A DNA stretch of 64,000 bases from Phylloscopus collybita. Lineage: Eukaryota > Chordata > Aves > Passeriformes > Phylloscopidae. Shown in pieces: positions 32,156 to 47,100 of this stretch. The notes beneath the pieces are model-generated. The model ran no database searches and was not told the origin of the DNA. It saw nothing but the letters and a program-made list of their open reading frames with translations. The stretch is from assembly GCA_027886175.1 (NCBI GenBank), contig JAJNNQ010000018.1, positions 18,209,001 to 18,273,000 on the forward strand. The letters run 5' to 3'. The position numbers were made by a program, and so were the translations under genes. Each line of letters opens with the position of its first letter. Within the stretch, counting starts at the first letter, position 1.

Positions 32156-35100
32156 GTGAGTTGTCAAGTGAAGGCATAACTTTCGTTTTTGATGCTAGAT
32201 GACCTGTGTGGTAAATCCTGGCCATGTAGGGTAATCAGCTACTGGAGCAGCTGTCCTGTGTTCCCACTATTTCTTCACCTTCCAGTCCCTATGGGAAGTT
32301 GGATTGCTCCTAAACAATTGCAGAAGTTGTTACAGAGTTTAGGGATTGACCAAGGGGAGGAAATGTGAGAAGTTTTGGTGAATAAAAGCTTAGAATAATA
32401 AACAAAGCAATGCTTTTTAAAATGTGACAGTGCTGGAAATTCTGCTTTAAAAAAACCACAAAGGAAGAAAATAATTTCTACCTCAGCAACATGGTTAAAA
32501 ACTACAGCAAAACTTGAGTCATAAGACATCATGTTATTTGTGTGCATGTAGTTTTTTTCCAAAGGATTAGTGCTGTGAAAAGAATCTAAAGCACAAAATG
32601 TGATAAGTGTACCAGTTACCAACTGTTTGTCTTGCTTGTTTAAATACCACAAATATATTTGCAGACACTGTCTTGGAGCTCATATATAGTTGTATAGATT
32701 GAGTGCTGGCCTTATGATGAGACTTGGTTTGTGCTAGTTGAATATGTAAATATCTGTTCAACCTGACTTTTTCCCCCAGAATCTCCTTACTTGGTATTTT
32801 GAAGGTTTCTTTTGGAACTGAAATTTACTCTTCCACTTGTTTAGTGATTACTGCTACATCTCCTGTGTTGAGTGAATTCCTTCTGAAATGCTAAGCTTCA
32901 AATGTTAGTAGAAATCTACACAGATGACCAACATATGAACCAATGTCATTATTTTATAACATTGTTGAGCACAGGAGGTTTGAATGCAGTATTTGAATGC
33001 TCTCAGTCCTGGATGAACTGACGTTTCCCCCTAGAGTCTGAAAGGTTTAGTTTAGTTGATTTTGGAGTCATTGAACTGTGACAGCGTGTGCATTTCTGGG
33101 GAGCAGGAGAGAGAAAACCAGTGATACAAGTTTAGTGTTGCTAACACTGTTCTGAAAAATATGCTTTTGTTCTCTTATGTGGTCTGCCATAGAATGACCT
33201 TTTGATTATGGGATTCAAATACAGGATGAAAACCCTGGCCTTAGGTAACCAAAATATGAGTAATTTTGAAAATAATTAATAATAAATATTTGCATTTATA
33301 ACGACGATCTTTTAAAATATTATCTTTTTATTGTCAAGCAATGGCAACTGTTGGTAACTTTGCTCAAATATTGAGCAAATATATTTAGAACACAATCCTG
33401 CAAACATTTATTACTTTAGAAACCATGCATTACTGTAGGATTCCTCAGTGGGAAATATTATATATAGTCAATTTTTTCTCAGAAACGTGTTGGGTTTTTT
33501 CTGTTTAAAGAATAATAAAAAGTGAAATAGGTGTGAAGCCATTAATCTATAAGGGTTTGTTTATTGTGGTTGTTCTCAATTGCTATATGCATTCTTGTAG
33601 AGTCTCCAAGTATTTTTTTAGTGTACAGTTATTTTGGAAAATGCAGTTCTTTGCAAGGGTATTCCTTCTTGTTTTAATCTTTCTCCTTCTAGCAAAAGGA
33701 GAATCTAGCTACGCTTGTAACCTTAGTGTTTACTTAGAAAACATTGGATATAATATATTTAGAATTCAATTATTGTTGTGTAAAAGAATTTGTCAGTTTT
33801 ATCTGTCCACTTTCAGATGTGACTTCTAAGTCACAGAAAGTACAGAATTTTTACTGTTTGCAAAATGCAAAGGCTTTGTCTTCCTGAATGATGACTACTA
33901 GCTTCTATTGAACTAGTCACAGAGTGCTGGAGATGCAGTTTTTTCAGCTATTCTTCATTATCTCTTTCTTTGGAACCATTCCTAAAAATCTTCTTAAAAA
34001 CAACAAAAAAAAAAGAGAGCAAGAGATGCAATTCCCTCAATTAAGAGTCATATATCAGAATAAGGGAGTTGACAGTACACTATTGAACTCTGAGCAGATT
34101 CCTTCAGTCATGCATTCTTGCATGGGTTATTTTGGCAGGAAAATGTGTTGCAGTAAAAGGGAATGGAAAATAGGGATATAAATTGCTTTCCAGAGCTTGC
34201 ATTCAAAAAAAGTTGTTCTGCCTTTAAATAGTCAGATTTGCCAAGCAGATACTGGATCGTTCCTGACGGCTTGCTTAGTAGAAAGTTTTCAGAAAGAAAT
34301 GTGTTCAGCACTTTCCTTAAATCTGCAAAAACAACTTTAGTCTTTGATACGTAAAATACAAAGTATTTCTGTACGAAGGTGCATGTTTTTAGTGCACTGA
34401 GCAGCCTTAAAGCATGAAGTTGAATTCCAAGTGTTAAACATGAAAGTATGACTGTTTATCTGAATACTGAGACTCGGGACCATTCTCAAATCCAAGGTAT
34501 CAGTTTCAGATTACTGTATATGGCCTACACAGCCAGGACAAGCAGTTCGCAAGCATCTTCAAGATAGTTTATTGCATTAGGGGAATATCTGCCATTTTTT
34601 ACACATTCAGTGGTAACATTTGTAAATACCTCTTTCTCTCTGGTGTAGTCTGGAATTACTTAATTTGGACAGTGAACTGAACTATTTTTAATGGTGTGCC
34701 ATCTTCTAAGATATTTGTTTTAACAGATCTTTATGTAAATGAGTGATCTTCAAATTATGCATTGCATGGCTAAACACTTTTTCTTTTGATTTTCCAATTA
34801 GTACTTCTCAATTTCCAAGTTGTATACTAGTATGGACACATAATTAGCATTTAGGAAGATTTACATAAGTTGACAGTTTTGTTTTTTTACTGAATGATAA
34901 ACTTTATAGAAAAGTGAAATGAATTCATTAAACTGAGGATCTTCTGGTATTGCTAGAATGTGACTCATCAGGAATGAGTATGTAATCCAGCTCTCTTAAA
35001 CTAAGGAACTGGGGAAAGAAGCCAAAGGGAACAGTGAACATAAGTTACTTACCCTTTGTAGCACGGCCTGTCTTTTATCTTGTGAGGGAACTATAATCAA

Positions 35101-38100
35101 ACATGATTTATGAAAAAGCTGTTAAAGAAAACCATTCTGGAATCACAAGTTTTGAAGAACTGCTGAGAGCTCTCATGGTTAACTACCTTAAAAAGGACAT
35201 ACAGCAGTGCTAATCTTGCATCCAGGGCATGAGTATGCAAATGAAATCCTTGAAAATATAGGTATTTTTAAAACATTGTAACATAGCGAGGTATATTAGC
35301 TAGCTAGGTTTGGCAGGACATGTTATAACTGGTGTCTTTCTCCTGTTGAATTTTTGTTGTTTTCTAATAGCACTTCTAAATCAGAGAGAAGGGACAAATT
35401 TGATTGTATACAAGCAAATTCTGACTTAACTGCAGATATGTGGTAGAGTACAAGTATAAGAACCAATGGCAGGGAACTTCTGTGGAGTGTATGTGTTGTG
35501 CATATGGAACTTCCTGTGTTTGTTTTGGACGTGCAGAGGAAAAGGAACCAAGGTTATCTGGATCCTGAATAACTTCAAAGTTTTGAAACAGTGCTTTGGA
35601 AGTGCTTGAACTATGCTGTAAAACTTTGCTCTGAATTCTAAAACAGCTGTTCTCTTTTGGAGAAAACACACACACGCACAAAAACCCCTTTACTTCATTG
35701 TGGTGGTTTCTTAAATGTGTTTTGCATATGAAAAGAGTGTTTTTAAAATTAGACTAAGTGCAACCATAAATGCACTTGGTGTATCAGTATACCATATTAA
35801 CTGACAAATAAGAGTTGGGCCATGTCATGACAGAAGGATCATTAACATAATTATGCTTACGTGTTGTGTCAAAGTCTGACAACATTTTAGATGATGCTTG
35901 CAGGAATAAGAGGAGAAGCAGTGCTCGTCATTGAACTGCTGTGGTTGCCTCCCTGAACCAGATTTTCCTTATAGTTAGGAAAGGAGAAATTTACATGGAT
36001 GAATGTATATTAGAATGCAGATCTTCCACGTGTAATCTGATTAGTTTAAAAGATGCTGCTTTATTGAAAAGCAAAATTGAATCCATCTAAAATATTAATT
36101 ATAAGAGCGTGATAATTGTAATTTAGGAACCAAGATAAATTGAAGGATAGAGCAGTCAGGCAAAAATCAGTAACTGCCTCATTTCAATTATTGTAGTTCT
36201 TCCTTTCTCTGAAGAAAAGAAGATATACATTCAGGTAAAGGGTTTGCACTCAGTCTTATTATACTGAGCAGCACAAAATTAAGGGTTTTCCATGAAAACC
36301 GTAATGGTAATTAGGAAGCCTTGCCCCGATTTCCTTAGCATTTTTATAAAGTCAGAATTTGAATACACCACTTAATGGCATTTTGTTTACCATCATGTCA
36401 GTGAATTGCTGTACAGTTTTATACCAATTTTGAAAGAAGAGGTTTTCTTTACTTTTGAAGCAAAGGCATTAGCTTATTGTTTAGTATTTTTAGACTGCCT
36501 TGAAATTCGGCTTTTCCCTTTACTAAAGCAATCAGAACTTAAACCTCTGATGAGCAGGAACATGATACTTCTTCTAATGTCAGTGATATGTAAGGTGGAA
36601 GTCAAAAGCAGTTATATGAGTTCATCCTTCTCAGAGCCTTGAACAGTGGTGGGAAAAAGTAGCATGTTTTTTTTTTTCAAAAAAAAGTATATTTCTACAT
36701 TTCTGGGTCATATTGATAACTGACCTATCTCTGCCAGAAGTTAAAATATGTCTTGGATATAATGTTTTTTTTGTGCACTATGGGGGTATGGCTCTTTAGC
36801 TTGTAAATTAGTCAGCTTTGTCACATGTCCTGATGAGTAGAGTCTTCCTTGCCTGTTAGAAGATTGTTTATTCAAGATATTTGAAGGATGTGAAACACAG
36901 TGTATTGTGATTTGCACAGTGCTTCATTTGAATAAACTAAAATACATCAGATTACCTTGCAACATATTGATTTGCATATTTATTTCTCATCCCTTCTGTT
37001 TTGCTTTAAACTACAGTTGGCAATTACTTCTGTTTAAATAGCATTTGTGAAATCCATATTAGAGTAGTTAGGAGAAAGTAATTGTGTGTGAGTGTTGGAA
37101 AAAATGTTTCTATTGTGAAAGAGCTAAGAATAAATTATCTCTGTTCATATAGCTACTCTGCTAAATATTCCCTCCTGCAGCTACAGTTGAAGAGCCAGTC
37201 AGTGCTAGAACAACAAAAACAGTATAGACAAAAGTATCCAACAGTAAATACCTTCAATATGGGGGAAGAGGGAGGAGTTTTTGTCAGTGATCCTCCTATT
37301 TCTGCAAGAATTGGTCATAGTAGTATATAGAGAAGTGCAACTTGCTACTTAGCTGGTACATGACGAGAGTCACAGAGGTTTTTTTTTCTCCACTACTTCC
37401 AGGAAGCCTTGTATATTGTGCATTGGCCAGTCCGAGTCCTTTCTCAGCTAGAGATTGGGAAGTTTTGTGGAGGTGGTTGTCTGCTGTGATAAGAATGGAG
37501 TTTCTGGAGAATTTTCAAGGCTTGTAAGAGCTACTCCTTCTGTAGCTCTTAACATTGGGCGTGGGGAAAAGCCTTTATTTGGTATCTGCCAGTTGTGCTT
37601 AGTACAAAATTATTGACCCAGTTCTCCTGCACGTGGTTTATTTAAACTGTGCTATCCTCATAGCAGGAGCTGTTCTGTATCCAAGCATATAATAAAGCTA
37701 GACGTGGTGGAGCCCTTGGGCTAAATGGGATTTTAAGAGTTTGACTGAAGTGCTTATCCTTCAATAATAAGAAAGTGTTTTCAGCATTCTGATCAGGGAA
37801 GTCTTGTATGTACCAGTGTAAAAGAGGAAAAGCTTGAAATTATATTTTGACTACATTCTTCTGCTATTGTTTTCTCTTTTCTGATTTTTTTGCCTCAGAT
37901 CTTAGGGTGGTGATTCCTCTGGTACCCTTGAGGCAACCAAAGGGTTGAGGTAACCAATTGCATTATTTAGAAGGCACTGTATTAACCATTAGAAAACAAT
38001 TCTCCTTTCTAGCCTATTTGTAATCTATGACATATTTTGTAAGATTTATAGTACAGGATATGGAAATTAACTGAAAAATGCATTATTAAATTTGTAAGGT

Positions 38101-41100
38101 TGAAGAAAATTTTGAACACTGCTACGCCTCAGGGGATCTCCAAGGGTTGTGTGGTCTTACCCTCTGCTCCGAGAGGATCAGGTGCTTGAGGGGTTGCCTG
38201 GGTGAATTTACCATCCAGGTGCTTCCAAGGATAGAGATTTGACACCTCTTTGGGCTATCTGTTCCAGTGTTTGGCTAGTCTTGTTGTGAAATTTTTTTCC
38301 TGATCTAATTGGAATTTCCCACATTGCAGCTTGTCCCCAGTGCTTCCCATACTTGCAGTGATTACTTCCAAGAAGACTCTGGCTCTGTCTTCTCTGTCCT
38401 GCTCTTAGACAATTGAAGTCCACAGTAAGATTTTGTCTCTTCTTGAGGCTGATCAGCCCCACTTCTCCAACTTTCACTGCACATCATGCTGAAAGATCTA
38501 ATATAATCACCTGCAGTAATGTAGTTTTGTGGCACTCATACCTGGTGAAATTCCTCTGCTTAGCTTAGGAAGTCTGGGTGACTTCAGTGATGAAGTTACT
38601 CCCACCAACTTGTGAGCTGTAAATACTATGTGGGGCTTTTTGATACTTTTGTGTTCTTGACAGCTCCTGAAATTTTATGCAAAAATATTTGCTGTCTCTA
38701 GTATCAGAAAACAGACAGAAATTAAATGTGCAGAAATCTTATGTTCTTTTTATTTCTATTTGATTTTCTTCAGAGGGGTTGGGTCATAAATAAGTCACTA
38801 AAATAAACAAACCTCAAAGTAGTGTTAATCTTAACAGCTTAACATATTTTAAGAATTATGTCATGCCATTCTTTTTAGCACTGGATGTTGTCCTGAGCTG
38901 CTAATAATAAAATGTTTTAGCAATGAATAAAAGTGGGTTCTATTTTAATCAGTGCGAATATTCCAGGGTGCATAAGCTCCTCTGAAAACTCACAGGATCA
39001 AATTTTGCCCTTGAAGTGAAGTGAAAGGTTTGCATAGAAGTCAGAAGACCAACTTTGGTCTGTGGTATTTTGCATGGCTTGAAAGATATGCTGGATTCCA
39101 GAGGATATTTTAAAATGTGGAGACATTTTTCTTAGTCCATTATGCCAGTAACTGCTCAGTTCTGTGTGTAGGCAAGAAAACCTATTTCAAAGAAATAGAT
39201 CTACTCAAGTGATCATCAGCCTTAAAAATAGTCTATACATTCAGTTTAAATTCAGGGTGTAGAACCAGGAGTATTTTACATCAGTGCTTTTGAAACAGTG
39301 GCAATGTTTGTGGTCTCTTTCTCCTCACGTTTGTTAAACACGTGTGTTTCTATGAGGTTTAAGTACACTAAGGGTGCGAGTGAGTTTGTTCAAACTGTTT
39401 TGCTGTATTTTTTGGGGGTGTATTTTTCATTGGTTTACAAATGTGTCTGTGTGCTATCATCTGTAGAAGTCTTTCAGCTGTAGCCCTTACCCTTTGGTTT
39501 CTGTCTGTGCCGTGGCCATTGCCCTTGCCCAGAATGTTGTGGTTCCACATTTTAGGTAGTGCTCAGCCCCAGGCTGATGTGGTTGTCCTGTCAGAGAAGT
39601 GGGCTGGGTCAGAGCAGAATGTCAGCATCACAGCCTGACTTTGGCATCTGTGGCTGCCTGCATGGTGTTAACAGTCTTGTGATGAAAGAGAAACACACCT
39701 TTTTACACACATTCCTTTCCTTACCCAGTCTGCAGGAAGGATTAAGGAGTAGTCAGTCATTTAGTACATTTTATCCTTTTTAACCTGTGATGTTGTAGTG
39801 AACATGGTATTTCTCTTGTAACGGAGTTTCCGTGGTACTACTGTTTGGGATTTTTTCCCTAACATCTTATGGAATTTAGGATACTGTCTTCACAATATTC
39901 TTGTGGGGTGGTGGTAGTCACCTAATGATTGGGGGATTGAAGAATGGTATCAGCAAACTTTGTGTGCCTGGACTGGGAAATGAGAAATGTGTTGTTTATA
40001 TTATTTATATTCAGAGCCATATTTCTTTTGTCCTCTTAAAACTCAAAGTACTTATGACTTTCTAAATTTGATTCTTGGCTTTCAGAATTTAGGAGTGATG
40101 AGCACACAGTGTCCACCTGAGAAAAAATTGGTTTGTAGGATTTGCTTTGCAGAGAACTCTCTTTCTGATTTGGGAATCAGTCTGGTTCTCTACTGTGATT
40201 TTTAAATTTTCTCATTCTGCACTTTCTCTACATATCTTCCTCAGTACAGAAAACCCCCCGCTCTTTTCTTCTATGAACAGTTCTAATTCAATTGATTTTC
40301 TGATTTTATAGGCTGTCTTTTTATCAGAGGGCCAGAGTTGTTTTAGAGTTTATAGAAAGCATCTCAAGGATAAATAGGCAGATTTTGTCTGAACATATTT
40401 ATTTTTTGTCTTATAAATACTAATTTTAGGATTACATGATAGCTAACATTAATTTTAACTTAAAGGATTTTTTTAAACCTTGGGGGAAAAAAGGCCCCAA
40501 ACACCAAAACCCACCAACAATCACTTAGAATTGTGTTTATGCTAATTTAGAGAAAAAAGAATATGTTTTGCCAGTATGCAGTGCCAAAGGACTGGCTCTA
40601 ATTTCCTACTTTTGCTAATATCCAGACAAAATGGTTTTATGGAACAGATAGTTTTATTAGTTTAATGCTACACCTTGACTTTTGGGCCTCAGATTACTTG
40701 GTCTGTGCTGACAGGGAGCACTGATTCAGATGCTGTCCAGGAAGCTTGGGATGGGGTGCTGTGGTTGTTGCACACAGAGTCAGCCTGTCAGAGCTGTAAG
40801 GAAAATCTGGAATCCCATGAGAGGGGACTGTAAAGTAAGAACTTGTATGTATAAGAATTTTCAGATATGTATATGGGTGAGTTTTTGCAGGAATGTAATG
40901 AAGTGGCCTTTTTCTACGAAGAGCTATTGCGCCCCAATGAGTTTCAAATCTGTGTTCCACTATCAAAATGCTAGAGCTTTTGAGAAAACAACAGTAAATA
41001 CTTTTTTTCCTACAAAACAATTTTTCTGTGGCTAGTTCACAGAAATTATTGATTTAGAGAAATCATGATAAATATTCCCTTCGCTTTATAAAACTTCATC

Positions 41101-44100
41101 CTTAAAAACTTTATTTTGTGTAACTTAAAAATGTGTGAAAACATGGAAGGAAAAATATTGGACTAAAGAGATTGTATTTCTACAATTTCTACATTCATTA
41201 AAGTTTTTGTAGCAGGGATTTGGAGAATTTTCATGTAAATACCTACAGATGTAATTGGTAATTCCTAACATTCACTTATCTCTCTCCCTCAGTTAAAACA
41301 CTTCTAATTATGATACCTATCTTTGCTATGATAATGACATGAATATTTTCCAGTCCACATCTGTTTGCTGGTCCAGAACTGAATGAAATAAGTACTGTGG
41401 GAGCAAATTTTAGCCAGCTTAAACATAGTGGAGAAATTTAAATTTTAGTGGGTGACTCTGCAGTATGGATTTAGAATTGTACTGTGGAGCAAGAGAAAAA
41501 CTCTCTGATCCAGACTCCTTCTGGGAGAGGATCTAATAAAAATTAGATTGTGTTGCTCAAGATGCTGTTCAGTGGGATTTTGACCTTCCAAGGGTGATAT
41601 CCCTCAGCCTCTCTGGGTGGTCTGTTCCAGTGCATACTGTATGTTGTGTTTTGGCTTGGTCAGGAGTTGCCCACTCAAGCAAGGTAACTTCCTGCAGTAT
41701 CTGATCATTTTCCTGCTCATGCTGTGAGCCAGCATATGCTTTAATGAGCTCAGCTTTGACTGAGCAGCTGTCCTGTGCTCTTTTGTCCTTCAGCATCCCA
41801 TGTGAGCCTGCCTACCAGGTGCCCAGGGAAGCCATGCTTTGCTCCACTGCTGTCCCATGTCATTTTCCACTTGCCTTCCCCACTTCCCTTAGATTTCCTG
41901 TCACACATGAATGCCTACTATTAGCATTTCCAAATAAAAAGTAGTTTTGGTACTGTTTAAGGTAGGGGACCTTATGTACCTGAGTTGCTTATCTGGATGT
42001 AATGTCTGCTTTTTATGATAAATGTCTCTGCAGTTCCCTGAAGCTTTCAATAACCCATAGCCTTACTCGGCGTTTTAAAACATTTATTTCTAAGTAGCAA
42101 AGCCTTCATACAATGTCTTTTATCTAATATCACAATATTAACTTTTTATCATGGAAATGCCTCTTTTTCAGATTACATATTTCAGTCTCTGGTATTACAA
42201 TAAGCAGAATCAACGCAGATGGGTAGATCTGGACAAGCCTCTGAAAAAGCAGCTGGACAAGTATGCCTTGGAGCCAACTGTGTATTTTGGAGTAGTGTTC
42301 TATGTGCCTACTGTTTCTCAGCTTCAGCAGGAGATTACCAGGTAAAGCTCTTAGTATAAACTTCTATGTGTTTATAAATTTGCTCTCAGAATTCTGAAAT
42401 GTATAGTTTATTTAAAAGTTGTCTGATTTCCATTTCCTTACCTTTATAGAAATAAAAACTATTTTAGGCAGAATTTGTGTTCAAACTCTATGCTAATTTA
42501 TGTTTGGAATAATTTAAATATGTGATAAACTAAGCAAGCAACTGAATTTTTTTTAATCTTAGGAATCTGCTCAAACCTGTTTAAGTAGCAGGCATACCAG
42601 CGTGGTCAGACCTTTAATTGTTTTAGTCCCTTCATGTTTGACTTTTTAAGTTTTTTTTGTTGTTGTTGGGGTGTTTTTTGGTTTTTGTTTTGAAGATCCA
42701 TATGTTGCTTTCATGAACATCTATCCTGCACAAAGCACTTGCAGATTTTATTAAGCTATGCTTTCTTTGTTTTGCTTTCAGTACTTTCTGTTCTTTTAGT
42801 ACAGTACATTGGCAAACCACAGGCTGCACTTCAGCTTGTGAATTTTTTTTTGTTTTGTGTGTGTATCACTGAACCATAAATATGGATGTTAGTTCTGGTA
42901 TTACATGTATATTTCCACTGTGAAACTGGGAAAAATCACATAATTGTTGTTGACTGCAGGGGGAAAAGTAAAGTTGAGCATATATAGTAGCCTGCTATTC
43001 CTGTGGGCCTGTGCATTGGCTTCTAATGGGTAGAGTTCTGATTTAATGATTATTTTTCATTGGCAATTGAGTACAAAACCCATAGTTGGATTACAAAGAA
43101 GTTATTTCAAAATAACGTGCTTGTATTAACTGACTCATTTAAGCTAAAAACTTAAGGTTGGCCCTGCTTTGAGTCGGGAGTTGAAGCAGATGATCACTCA
43201 GGTCCTTTTCATCTTAATTTATTCTGTGGTTACATGAAACTGTCTCTGTTCCTAAAATACCCTTCCAGACACCTTCTCTGCTAATTGTCATATGAAAGCT
43301 TTTCAGGGTCACCAGGTGTAGACCTCTTGGTGCAGACACTGGTGCTGTTGTGTACTGCTTTACAGATTGGCAGCTTTAGTTTTTGGTTTTATGTGTAATT
43401 TCTGAAAGATTTTTTTTTTTTTTTAAACTCTTAAGTTTTGTGCTATCTCTTGGCAATTTTAATGGCTTAAAAATCTGTGGTTCAGATTCTGTGTTGGTGT
43501 AGTAGAATACATTAGAGTAAGATAAATATAATTGTGTTGCATTGGAAAGCTAAATTGCCTGAAAAACCTTGAATAGTCTTCTCTGGCATTTATTTAAAGA
43601 ATATGTTGTTTATGCTGGAGCTTTTACAAAAATTTGACTGTGTGCTGCCTGGTAGAAAGCAGGAATTTATGTGCCAGCCTTATGCTTGTGTCCTAGAGGA
43701 TGGTACGTATTTTGCTAGTAAGAGTCTGGGTTAATTTCAGAAATCTGTGGGTTTTTTCATGCCTGTTTGATATAAATGAGATTGAACGTGTTCAAGAAAA
43801 TTATATGTTTAATGTACACCAGGAAGTGGAAATGCTATAGATAGAAAGAGATGTGCTCTGTCGAGGTCGTGTTAAGGTTCTTTATCTATATGTTTACTTT
43901 TAAAAGCAGTTCTATGGAAAGAGCTCACCTTCTGCCTCTTGACTGGGAAGCCTCATTCCCCAAATACCTTGGGCTTTTTCTTTTCCTTTTTTTAAGGCCT
44001 GGCTTTAGTCCCAGCTGTTTTTGTGAGTGTTGTATAGGTATGTTATGTACTGTATATACAACTGGGTTTTTGTAGTAGCATTCCCAAGAGTCTAAACAAT

Positions 44101-47100
44101 ATTTATAAATTATCACTGAATTTAACAGAGCAGTAAACAGTGATGGAAGAGAGCTGTCCACTAACATGAATAAAATCTATGTGGGGTTTACCTGACCTTT
44201 CTAATCACTGAATGAATTGCAGCACATACTTCCATGTTCTCAGTATTAATACCCTACTTCACTAGAGTTAACATACAATAGGAGGAAGAACTTTTTAAAA
44301 CTAGACTTATAGGAGACAAATGTCCTGCTTGGCCAAGTGTGTGTAGCTGTAATGGCAATTTTGAGGTGTTTTGGACTGCAGATAGAAAGTTCTGTGGGTG
44401 GCTGATAGGGGCAGGAAAATTCAGGCAAATAGAGGCTCAGACTGTGGACAAACAGTACAGCTAGTAGTGGTTGCATGTACGAGAGGTAATGCAGGAAAAG
44501 CATAGATTAGAAGGAAAAAAAATGGTGCCTTGGAAGTGAGAACAAAATGGAGTCAGAAGTTGTAATGCAGAAATGAAAATCACTACTGGGACTGAGGGAA
44601 TGTACACTGTTAGATCTATTGAAAGGGAATGCAGCAACCCAGTAGCAGTTTACTGAATATTGCAAAGAGACAATAACAAAAATTTTAAGGAAGGAAGAGG
44701 GGAAAAAAAAAAAAGAAGAGGGTTTGGTAGTAGATAGAAATTGTGGAGGTTCTTTAAGATCACTGATTCTAGAATGGTATGGGAAGTTAAGGGAGGCAGG
44801 TGTTTTAAAAGGCCTTGAAGTAGTGGGTCCAAATGATGAAGAAGACTACCCTCTACTCAAACTGGGGAATGCAGAGAGGAATCGAAAATGCAGGCATAGT
44901 CTTATACTGTCTCTTAAAAATTAAGAAGCCCATGTTAACTTTTTCTTTCCCCCCACCCCTCCGTAGGTATCAGTATTATTTGCAATTAAAGAAAGATATC
45001 TTGGAGGGCAACATTCCTTGCACACTGGAACAGGCAATACATCTGGCTGGTTTGGCCGTTCAGGGTAAGTAAGAAATTGTGCCAATTAGCTAACGTTGCA
45101 TTAGAAACTTCGGTGATATATTTGCTATTGCTTGTTTTCTATTTGTCACTCAAGAGACCCAATTCAGTAAGTTATGAAAGGGGCTTGCTCCTTAGGACTT
45201 CGTCATATGGGCTGAGGAGAGGAGCAGTTGGATCAGTGACCCTGAACTTGCTTCTGTGCTGTCCTCAGAGGTGTACCTGGGCATCTAACAAGTTGTTTCT
45301 GGAGCTGGATTTGAATTAGACATTGGAGTTCCTTTAGGGACAAAGGCTTCAGTTGTCTGCCTACATAGACAGACCCTTCCTCTGTTTCTGTTAATGAAGA
45401 CTCTTTATTCTGACATGTCTTTATAAATCAGCAACTTTGAATGTTGAATGTATTTCTACTTTTTATCCAAAATTTCCTATCACATAAGATTATTTCAAAG
45501 TTAGTGTGCAAGACTGTTAACAGTTCTTGTGTTCAAATCACTCCTGAAAACACGTTTCTGTGATACCTCTATGAAAAAATGAAGCTTTATTTCTCCTAGC
45601 TAGGGTCAGATGAGATGGAGTATATATACCAGTCCTGAGTCTGTCTGCACTGATCATGTTCTGTGTTCCTTGCAACGTGCTTGTCTGATATGAAATCTCT
45701 CATAAGTTTATAATGGCAACAGCTGTGTTTAGTGTGTTTGTATGTTGTTATTTATATATCATTCACAGTGAATGCCACTTCAGTACATTTAACAGCAATT
45801 GTAAAACTGCCAAAATTGAACAGGACTTAAAATCACTGGCAGTATATACAACTAAAGATTTTGTTTGTTTGTTTGTTTGTTTGTTATATACATTGGTTGT
45901 ATCACAATAAAGGTGATTATGTTTTTTTGAAAATGTGGTTACTAGTGGAGTCGGATAAATTGTGTGTTTTGTTTATGTAACAGTGAATCTGCTTAATCCA
46001 AGCCAAGTCTTAATGGTTTTCAACTGAAAAAAACTTGCTGTGTTATTTCCATGTATTTGGACAGTGTAAATGTCTCTCTGCTCAGTGAGTTGTTTATAGA
46101 ATTCTTTCAATATAACTCTCTTTCCAGATGGAAAATATTAATCCTTTTAGCTTTCACCTTCCTTTTTTATGCCTTATAAGAGGTGAACTGTATGTGTTGA
46201 TAACACAATAAAAAGCAACTCAAAAACCCCACAGGTTCTAAATTAATGTGCTCTAGTGACTGAAGTAGCTTATGCCAGGTAGGTTTGTAATTTTAGCTGG
46301 TGAATGAACAGAAGCAGTGCTTGCAGTTTCAAGTCAACTGGTTTCAAGAATGATCTGTATTTAAAATCAGTACAATAGGTTAGTTCTAAAGACTGATTTA
46401 TCTCAAGATCTGTATTGGTGTAATGTGTCAGAGGTGCTTCCCTTTCATATAAATAACTTCCATATTAAGTGTTTTATCATTTCTTCTTCTCAACCCACAA
46501 GGAGAGTTACCAATTTTTCTGAACAAGGTAAAAAGATGGAGATTTTTTTTTACCTTTCCTCTTTATAAACATTATTGATTAGTTTGTTCTGTTTCACTTT
46601 CAGATTTTAGTTCAATAGGATGGAGGTTTGCTACTTGGAGATCCTGCTGCAGTTAATTGGGTTTTGAATAATTTTGTTATAAGTGTTTAAATCCAAGTTT
46701 TTTTTTTTATTTTATTTTTAGCGGATTTTGGAGACTATGATCAGTATGAATCTCAGGAGTTTCTACAAAGATTTGCTTTGTTTCCAGTGGTAAGTACTTT
46801 CTTTAAATTGGCACATTTAAATTATTAAATTGACAAATATAAATCCTTCTTAAAATTGGCAAATGCAAATCATTTTCAGGAGGCCTCAATGATCTATCTT
46901 AGTGCTCCCTAGGCTGTCAAATTTAGTAAAGGTCTTCTTTGAGATTGGAGTGAGATATGACACCTTATATTACACAGAAACAGAGATATAGTAAGGTCTT
47001 TTTAATTTTATTGTATATTACACTGAAAAGAAGGTTGAGGTACAGGTGGGAAAGTGAGTAAAACTACTTCAAAACAGCGTTTGTGCTTTTGGGGTTTATT

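Larger units (their letters stand above)
32156..42171 (+). other. PTPN21 intron 1 (10 kb)
   Basis: AT-rich intron holding one clear old CR1 (38105-38490) and one doubtful one (about 41540-41680). I see no additional exon and no RNA gene. Confidence 0.7.
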